DNA of 64,000 bases from NCBI GenBank assembly GCA_013399855.1, contig VXAY01002120.1, positions 289 through 64,288 of the forward strand, in the 5' to 3' direction. Positions within the stretch are counted from its first letter, which is position 1. The number at the start of each line of letters is the position of its first letter. The DNA comes from Oxyruncus cristatus (taxonomy: Eukaryota > Chordata > Aves > Passeriformes > Cotingidae). The notes under the pieces are model-generated. The model saw only the letters and a list, made by a program, of their open reading frames with translations. It did not search any database and was not told the origin of the DNA. Shown here one piece after another: positions 57,161-64,000 of the stretch. The translations under genes were made by a program, and so were the position numbers.

Positions 57161-59485
57161 CCTTCTTTGCTGTGCTCCTCATTTCTTGATCTTCTGTGGC
57201 ACACAGAGTGACAAACATCTTTCTTTTGCAAGGCATTCCAAGTCTATCTGAAAGACAAGTCTCTAAGCCTAGTTCATCTCTCAGTTTTCCCACCAATCTT
57301 GCTTAAGGCAGAAGGTTTAAGACACAGGTCTGCCATTGCTCCTCTTTTTATCTGTCATGTGAACACACTTGACTCAGTTTCATGATCCACAAACTTTTCC
57401 AGGCTGGAACAGAGCTTACGTTGTCTTTGCTCTGTGTTTATCAGGAGCAGAAAGACTGAATGTAAGAGGGACATTGGGTGATAGGCAGTAACTCAAGCGA
57501 CTGCTCCATGCAACTGCTCCTCTCATCACACAAGACCCTGGCACTTACCAGTGCCAGCACAAAACCAGTAACAACCATCTATGAACACCACCAAATACAC
57601 AGCAGGAGGAACAGCTGAGGCTATAAGTCAGCCATTTTGGAGGGCTATTAGAGGCACTCTTTTTGTCATACCACAACCTGTGCTTCCAGCCCTCAAGTAA
57701 GGCAGTGCAGTCATGACCCCAAAAGCTGTGGTGAACAAGAGCTCTTTCAGCAGTGGAAGACAATCAGACATAAATTTTCTACCGCCCCCACTGAAAGAAA
57801 TCTCAAGGTCACACCTGAGCAGTACAATGTGAGTGATGTTTTTCCAACTCCCATTAGAAGGCACAGTGCTATCCACATCTGTGGATAACCACTCTGAGAG
57901 GTCTGGCACTCTGAGCCAGCAAGCCAAGATTTAGATGTCACCCCCTCCTTGTCCTCAAATACCACCAATATCACTTCCTTTGGGCTTCTAAGTTTAAAAA
58001 CAAAGCCAGAAAAAAGCAATTTGCGTCCTGTCTCTGGGTCTCTGTTAGACAGAAACAATACCCCTAGATTTTGGAAAGCGGCATGATGCACACGACATCA
58101 ATGACACAGCCACCCTGTGGGAAGTGACAGAACTGCCGACATGCTTTAGGCAAAGCAGGAACAGGATGTGCACACTCAAAAACTGCCACATAAGAGGACG
58201 GTTGCTAGGAAATCTGACCTCTGTCTTAATTAACAGCAGTTTAATGTGTTTCATACTGTACAGTATAAGAAAACAGCACTCTCAGTATTCTAGCAGAGTT
58301 GAGGTGTTTTCTTGTTATTGTTACTGAGCAGATGAAACTTTCTCATCCGCAGTGGTGCTGCACACGAGAGAAGGGAATGGATAAAGGCAGAGTGCCAGAT
58401 GTTGTACCTGGAGGCAGTGGGACATCTGCAAACCTTTTGCCGAGGTGCATTTATTCCTCTGAAAGATTCAAATGAAATAGGCTGCTCCCATTAAATCTGA
58501 CAACAGGTCATTGTTTCCCAGCAGAAACTGACTTCAGAAGATTTGTCAGAAACCAGTTTAGTGGGGAAATAATAAATCTTACTTTTAATTTTAGACGGAA
58601 CTTCTAGTTTTAATTCTTTTTGGACCTAAGATTTCTTGAGTTAAATTCCTTTTTTATATACATAACCTTGATAGCAGTTACCCATTTACTCTTTGTTAAA
58701 GACAATCCTTTTGCCTTCTATCAGTGATGTTCATTATTTTCTTTCATGTAAAACTGCACATAAGCATCCCTTCTGTCAAAGCCCAAAACCTTAAAAGTGG
58801 CTGTAACTTTCAACTGTTGAGGGTTTTATAAGCCTTACAGTAAATTTGGTTTTTATTTCCAATTTTTAAGAGAAATGCAACCCACCAAATCTATTAGTAC
58901 TTCTGCCCTTTCAGATTCAAATGTATCTTGAATGAAAGAATGAAACTCCTGTTAAGATGCCACCCTAACAGCTCCCTGATGTGTGTTTGGTCCACAACTT
59001 TTCTCTGGTTCAAAGGTCTGTATCTCAATTCCAGCACTTCAGAAATGGGGATGTGATCACTGTCTGACATCAGGCAGTAGTTGGGAGGATAAGTAGGTTA
59101 GCAACTGACAAGGGGTTCAGGGCAATCCAGATACAGAGTGTAGTTGACCAGGGGAGTTTCCAGCACAGAAAAGTTGTAAATAGTTCTTTACCACTTATGG
59201 ATCTCTTTCTGGAATAGTTTAACTTTCTTTGAAAAAAAAAAAAAAAAGAAGCCCTACATTTTTTCAACATGCTGTTCCTGCAGAGGCTGCACTTTTGGAC
59301 AAATGAAATTCAAACAGCTCTTGAGTTTGCATTTGTAATTTCTAGTGACAAAATTCAATTAGGAGCTGTATATGTAAATGCTAAGGCACTCAGTTATGTT
59401 TAAGCTTGTGTGAATATATAATCCTCTTACTGTCTAGATGATTTAATAGTCACTCTGCTGAATAACTGTGCTCCTTTCCCCACAG

Positions 59486-59755
59486 GTAACACAATTGAAC
59501 ACTGCAATCCACAAACACAAGATTCAACTGGTTATGAGGCCTGAAACTAAACAGAGTTGGAATGATGCCACTTCGAAAAAGTTGTCTTCTATGCACAAAA
59601 TATTTATCATTCCAACCTCACAAGACACTTATGCAGAGAAAGCTCTCTCAGAAACGAATTCTGTGCACAGAACTAACACAAATCGAATTAGTGCACTGGA
59701 GCTAAAGAGGACATGTTTAATCTCATCTCCTAAAAGTTCTTCAATAAGTCATTAA
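59486..59755 (+). CDS. Open frame after a consensus splice acceptor, possible exon
   Basis: TGTGCTCCTTTCCCCACAG at 59467-59485 is a textbook acceptor. The frame then runs open for 89 codons to TAA at 59753, reading VTQLNTAIHKHKIQLVMRPE, a Lys/Ser/Thr-rich middle (TSKKLSSMHKIFIIPTSQD) and ALELKRTCLISSPKSSS. No domain recognised. A related but frame-broken stretch follows at 60680-60776. It may be a lineage-specific exon, a lncRNA exon or chance. Confidence 0.22.
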   Translation, partial: VTQLNTAIHKHKIQLVMRPETKQSWNDATSKKLSSMHKIFIIPTSQDTYAEKALSETNSVHRTNTNRISALELKRTCLISSPKSSSISH

Positions 59756-60679
59756 AAGGAAGTTTTATATATACATATCTTCCTCGGAATGACTTGAAAA
59801 TTAGAGCAATGCATTCTCAAGGCTAGAGGTCAAAGAGTTCTATGTAGAGATAGGAAAAATATCACCACCCACTGGAATTATCTTTTTGAAATTCACCATC
59901 TCTTTTAAAAGATGGAAAAAATGGAGATTAAATGAACACTTTTTTAATCAAAAATCCTGTCTATGCCCTGCGTGATTCCAGTCACACACTACCCAATGTC
60001 ATTCACTTGGAAACAGGTACCAACAAATCTGTTAGTAGCTTCAAGAAGCAGTGCCCAGTTTATTGAAGAGCAGTGAGAAAGTTAAGTATTCCTATTTTTA
60101 ATATAAACTGAGGGGTTTTTTAATGTTTTCCGGAGAAACCATCTGTCTACAGATTTTTTTGTAAAGACCAAGTGTCCTTTTTCCCTCCAAAACTAATGGA
60201 CAATTTTAATCCTATCTCATTCTATCACAGTGCTCATTTATGCATGCAGCACTACTCTAGGAAAGCAATAAAGACCTCAGGAGTTTTTCCCTCAACCACA
60301 AGTGTGCTTTTATAGCTCAAAAGATGGATTTATCATTTGAAACTAACTGCAATCTAAATCTCCTCAACTTAGCCTTCGGCAGTGTTTTCTTGGAGAAAAA
60401 CACCAGCAGAGCTAAGAGGCCAACATGTTCAGCCTATGCAGCATATGGGAATTAACAGAAAGCAAAGAGAGATGAAAGCAGTGCAGGGAAAAGGGAGTGT
60501 GACCCTCCCTTTTCTCGTAAAAAATCAATAATATACCACTGCCTTGCGGTACTTTTTTTGTTTTCTTTTCCACTTAAGCCTAAATAAAATCTTCTGGATG
60601 GGGAAAAAAAAAAGTAAAAAAGGAACTTTCCTTCAGGTTTCTGTTCAGAGGCAAAGGTGTTCTAGAATAGTTACAATAG

Positions 60680-60776
60680 GAAAAAGTTACTTTTTATGCA
60701 CAAAATATTTGTCATATGAAGCTGGAGTTTTCTCTTAAAGTTTTGTGCACAGAACTGACTCTAAATACTCTGGATG
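60680..60776 (+). repeat. Diverged duplicate of 59572-59705
   Basis: TATGCACAAAATATTTGTCAT here corresponds to TATGCACAAAATATTTATCAT at 59590, and TTTTGTGCACAGAACTGACT to ATTCTGTGCACAGAACTAAC at 59658. A second matching pair appears about 150 and 450 bases further on (GAGGGGTTTTTTAATG at 60111 and TTAGGGGTTTTTTTTTC at 60889). Confidence 0.6.
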
Positions 60777-61895
60777 CCAAGATTTTTTTTTCCCTTTCAA
60801 GAATAAATTTTTCTCTATACTTTTCCGTTTAAAACAATAGTGCACTGTGAAAGTTATGTGTTTCCAATTGTTATACCTAGTTAATACTTAGGGGTTTTTT
60901 TTTCTCAGCATTGCAGCAGCTGGCATGGTTTTATACTCTTAGCTTTCCCCCCAGGGAAGTGGTAAGTTTGTAGCCTTCAGAGTTCTAGGTAAAACTCAAT
61001 GTATCAACAACACCAGCTTGAAACCCCGGAGGCATACGGGAACAGAACGATTCTTTTTTTGAAGTCATATGTGTAAGTATTTAGTTGACAATGTTTAATA
61101 ACTTGGGATTGGCAATCTTAAAACAACTGAGCTAAAAGTGATCATCTGAAGTGAGATTTTTCAAAAACATAAGTTTATGAGGTGAATTATTTAAAAAGCA
61201 GGCCCTGTTATTGCCTTAAATAGAAGCTCAGGTCTCTGAGCAGACATCTAGGTAGTTACTTTATAGGTTATGTGAGAGAGGCATGGATAAGGCACAGTAA
61301 CTTAAAATTTACCAAGGAATTCCAAATGCATTAGGGTTGGAAGATGTTCTGTCAGTGGAAGCTTTTACTGAAAGCACAGTCCCAAGTTTCCCATGGCATT
61401 TTGATGTAAAAGAGTGAAAATTTTTAGGCTTTTCCCACTTTAAACATTCAACTCACTTAAGTGGAAGAAGCAGTGGTATTGTCTGATAAAATGATCATTT
61501 GTCCAAACAGCAGTAAACAATAAAATGCAGAAAAAATACAGACCATGAACACAATTAAATTAACAGTTCATAATTTGCTCCCAGCTCTGTATTTCTGGTG
61601 CTGCAAGGAGAATTTAATGTATTTCAGGTGTTCACAAGTCCCATTTATTGTAGCAGTGTGCTCCTGCTCCTGTTGATGAGTGGTGGGATCACTGAAGCAC
61701 TGGTATTTCTCTCCTCCCAGATGCTTCCCAGTTCAAACACAGAACCTTCAATCTCCTCATCACCTTTCCAGACAGCAGCTTTTAACAACCTCTTAACATG
61801 CCCGTTAAAGAGTGGAGGGGAGAAACTGGGAACTGTTGCAAGACCAGTTCTGGAAACTGCTTGCAGGACCAGTTCTTGAGGCTACACTTGTTCAA

Positions 61896-61911
61896 CATAT
61901 ATATATATATA
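61896..61911. repeat. (TA)n microsatellite
   Basis: About eight TA units directly before the CR1 tail at 61913, a common CR1 insertion neighbourhood. Confidence 0.9.
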
Positions 61912-61912
61912 T

Positions 61913-62100
61913 GAGGATGGTAGAACACTGACACAGATTGCCTGGAGAGGTGGTGGATACCCCATCACTGGAAATATTCAAGGTCAGATTGAACAGGGAC
62001 CTGAGCAACCTGATCTAGTTGAAGATATCCTGCTCATGGCAGGGCGCTTGGATGATATTTAAAGGTCCCTTCCAAACAAATCAATTCTATGATTCTGTGA
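61913..62100 (+). mobile_element. CR1 LINE 3'-end fragment
   Basis: GAGGATGGTAGAACACTGAC, TGGATACCCCATCACTGGAA, ACCTGAGCAACCTGATCTAG and AAAGGTCCCTTCCAAACAAA, ending TTCTATGATTCTGTGAG. Confidence 0.92.
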
Positions 62101-64000
62101 GAGGATTAGACTGAAGTTGTTTAATTTTTGTTCTGTACCATAGCTTCCCACTTTAATAATTAATTGCCTTTGTTTCCCCAGCATTAAAATAAAACTGTGC
62201 TTCCTCCTTTGATTGCTGCCTTATTCATGACCACTGTGCTACATGTGTGTTTCTCACTGCATCAGAGTGCTTCCTGTTCCTCCAGGGAGCTCAATAGGAG
62301 CAATCTATGTTCTGTTTAAAGCATCTGAGCAAGCTGATTGCTGACATATTCTCCTATTGCTCATGGCAATTTTCTGTTCTTGTGTATAATGTTCTTTAAA
62401 AATCAGTTGGACCTGAACATTACAGAAGAATACTAAAACCCAATAATCATAAGGAAAGTAATTTTCTAATTTTGTTGCAATCAATTGTGAGGCTGTTTCT
62501 TCCAAATCAAGCTACTTAGACTGTTAGCTACTTAGTCTGTTAGTGGGTTTTGCTACACTTTTGATTAGATATCCATAGCAACCATGCAACATGTTGTTCT
62601 CCATATAAAATGGAAGGTATAAAAGAGAAATTATTTGAGTGAATTCACTTAATAAGAAAAGAGTTTGTCTGCAAAAGGTTTGTTTAAACCTCTGCTTTCA
62701 TGTTCATAACCCCTTGGAGTTGTATGCTTACTAAAACTGCCTCATTTCATGTCCGTAGTTCACCACTTACGTTTGTAAAGTGATTGACAAATATAGCCTG
62801 GGAGACTTTTACTATGGGTTTAAAATCGACAACACTTTTTTGTTAAACTGAGTGAATCAACTCCTTCCACTGTCATTGTTCCTTTGAAATAAAGATTGAT
62901 GATGAAAATCTACTAAAAATTTGTGGTACATACCAGTAGAACAGGAAGGGAGTGTGGGCAGGGGGATTTGTTGACAGTGCAATCACAGTCCCAGTAAGCC
63001 CAGACTGAGTTTGAAATGGGGCCAGACCTGAGCGCAACAGTGGGTGGTAAGAGTCTGTCACTGCTTTGCCAGAGAGGGACTGAGGAGAAACATGGTGGAA
63101 AGCAAGAAGGAATCACCAATCAGCATGTATTACTGCACAAAAATTATGTTAGAGCAGGTATCTCTGGCGAATTCAAAGGGAAAATGTTATTATTAAAAGG
63201 CTACTTGCACTGAAGGGGAATTATTAGGAATATCTGTCAAATGAAATGGACTTTTGAAACATACCCAAGGGCAGTGATGGAGATTGCTATCGCATCTGTT
63301 GGCAGTTTCATTCCCGAGATGGGCAGAAGCCCAAGAGAAACATCACACAGAGACATAATTCTCCCAGCAACGTATTCACTTAGTACTGCAGAGTGACCAG
63401 TGGTCTCATAAAGACAGACAAAAAGTGCTGACTTTTAGAAAGGCTGTTGATTCTCCCAGCAGCCATTTCTTCATGCCTTGGCATAAAATGTTAATGCCAT
63501 GGCATTTGTCGCAGGCTTAAATCATCCTAATGAAACGGGAACTGTTACTGGACTAATTCATCTCAGCACGTTCCACTGCAGATCTTTTATCAGCAGTTTT
63601 AAGATAATGAAATAAGAGCAAGAAAAACATTTTCCATTTAGATTTGCCCACATGCAATTTTATCTGTTTATTTAAGAACTTCTGTGGCCCCATTACATAC
63701 TATTTGCATTTAGAAACAGAAAATTTAGGAACAGAAAATAGTCTTGTTCCTTGAACACCTTTTTTTTTTTTTTTCTTTTTACTTTGGCATGTAGGTGAAA
63801 TATTTTGGAATTCCTTCAGTGGGAAGAAGAATCAATGATAACAGGATTGTCTCAAACTGCTCAACAACTCCCCAAACAACTAAGAAAAACTGTAATGGGC
63901 TGGAAAAGAACATTCTGGCATGATTTGAGGTAACTTTATTTTCATGCAGTGAATGATGAAGCAGAACCCCATGAATCTGCACACGTAAAGGAACAAAGCC
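62101..64000. other. Unique AT-rich DNA, no gene seen
   Basis: No repeats apart from a poly-T at 63761-63774. The part 63280-63720 is evenly complex and holds a 14-bp palindrome (AATGCCATGGCATT, 63493-63506). Confidence 0.5.

Larger units (their letters stand above)
57161..61912. other. Unique DNA; one candidate exon and an internal duplication
   Basis: AT-rich with short poly-A (59232-59247) and poly-T tracts, and a (TA)n at 61896-61911. Segments at 59572-59705 and 60680-60776 are related to each other. Confidence 0.5.

Noticed and set aside
1..64000. CRISPR arrays, tRNA/rRNA genes, bacterial-type operons or prophage
   Set aside because: No regular spaced repeats, cloverleaf-like sequences or dense gene layout. 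The repeat content is that of a bird genome.

Overview
The window looks like non-coding chromosomal DNA from a bird. At least sixteen fragments of CR1 LINEs are scattered through it on both strands. Most carry the typical avian CR1 3' end (a TTCCAACC-like block followed by ATTCTGTG/ATTCTATG octamers). They are mixed with endogenous retroviral (ERV) remnants and long AT-rich stretches of unique sequence. I recognise no host protein-coding exon with confidence, and no rRNA, tRNA or CRISPR. Two runs of N (507 and 50 bases) show that this is draft assembly.

Region by region. 1-13 kb: mostly unique sequence with three CR1 fragments (3.2-3.95 kb +, 6.9 kb +, 9.7-10.1 kb -) and a 507-N gap at 10.5-11.0 kb. 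13.1-23.7 kb: a repeat-on-repeat block. A CR1 tail and a TG microsatellite lead into a minus-strand ERV complex. Read on the minus strand it has an LTR of about 1.3 kb with an internal GA expansion (23.66-22.35 kb), a primer-binding-like site, a gag-like ORF with tandem coiled-coil repeats (22.2-21.6 kb), a reverse-transcriptase fragment (20.5 kb), an env-like 3' region (19.5-18.9 kb) and a truncated 3' LTR. A second env-like/LTR copy lies at 16.56-13.7 kb and contains an 862-864-bp direct repeat in two nearly identical copies. Between the two env/LTR copies lie an LTR start of another family, a CR1 fragment with a 178-codon open RT frame, and two unidentified plus-strand ORFs.

23.7-27 kb: unique sequence, then a minus-strand LTR at 27.05-27.6 kb. 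28.0-32.0 kb: a decayed plus-strand class I (gammaretrovirus-like) ERV. Gag, protease, RT, integrase and Env-TM blocks are recognisable in the right order, followed by a polypurine tract and a 3' LTR with AATAAA. Stops, frame changes and altered catalytic motifs mean it cannot make functional enzymes. No 5' LTR was seen.

32-64 kb: CR1 fragments (32.3, 32.9, 35.3, 36.25, 36.45, 38.4, 45.2, 48.9, 52.7, 57.0, 61.9 kb), another fragment of the minus-strand LTR family at 51.8 kb, a poly-T-flanked gap at 50.2 kb, and otherwise unique AT-rich sequence. Two open frames just 3' of good splice-acceptor sequences (55.4 and 59.5 kb) and a short minus-strand ORF (42.4 kb) are the only, weak, candidates for host exons.

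The genes do not form a working pathway. The story is one of layered retroelement insertion, duplication and decay in an intergenic or intronic avian region. All family calls are from reading motifs by eye; no database search was run.
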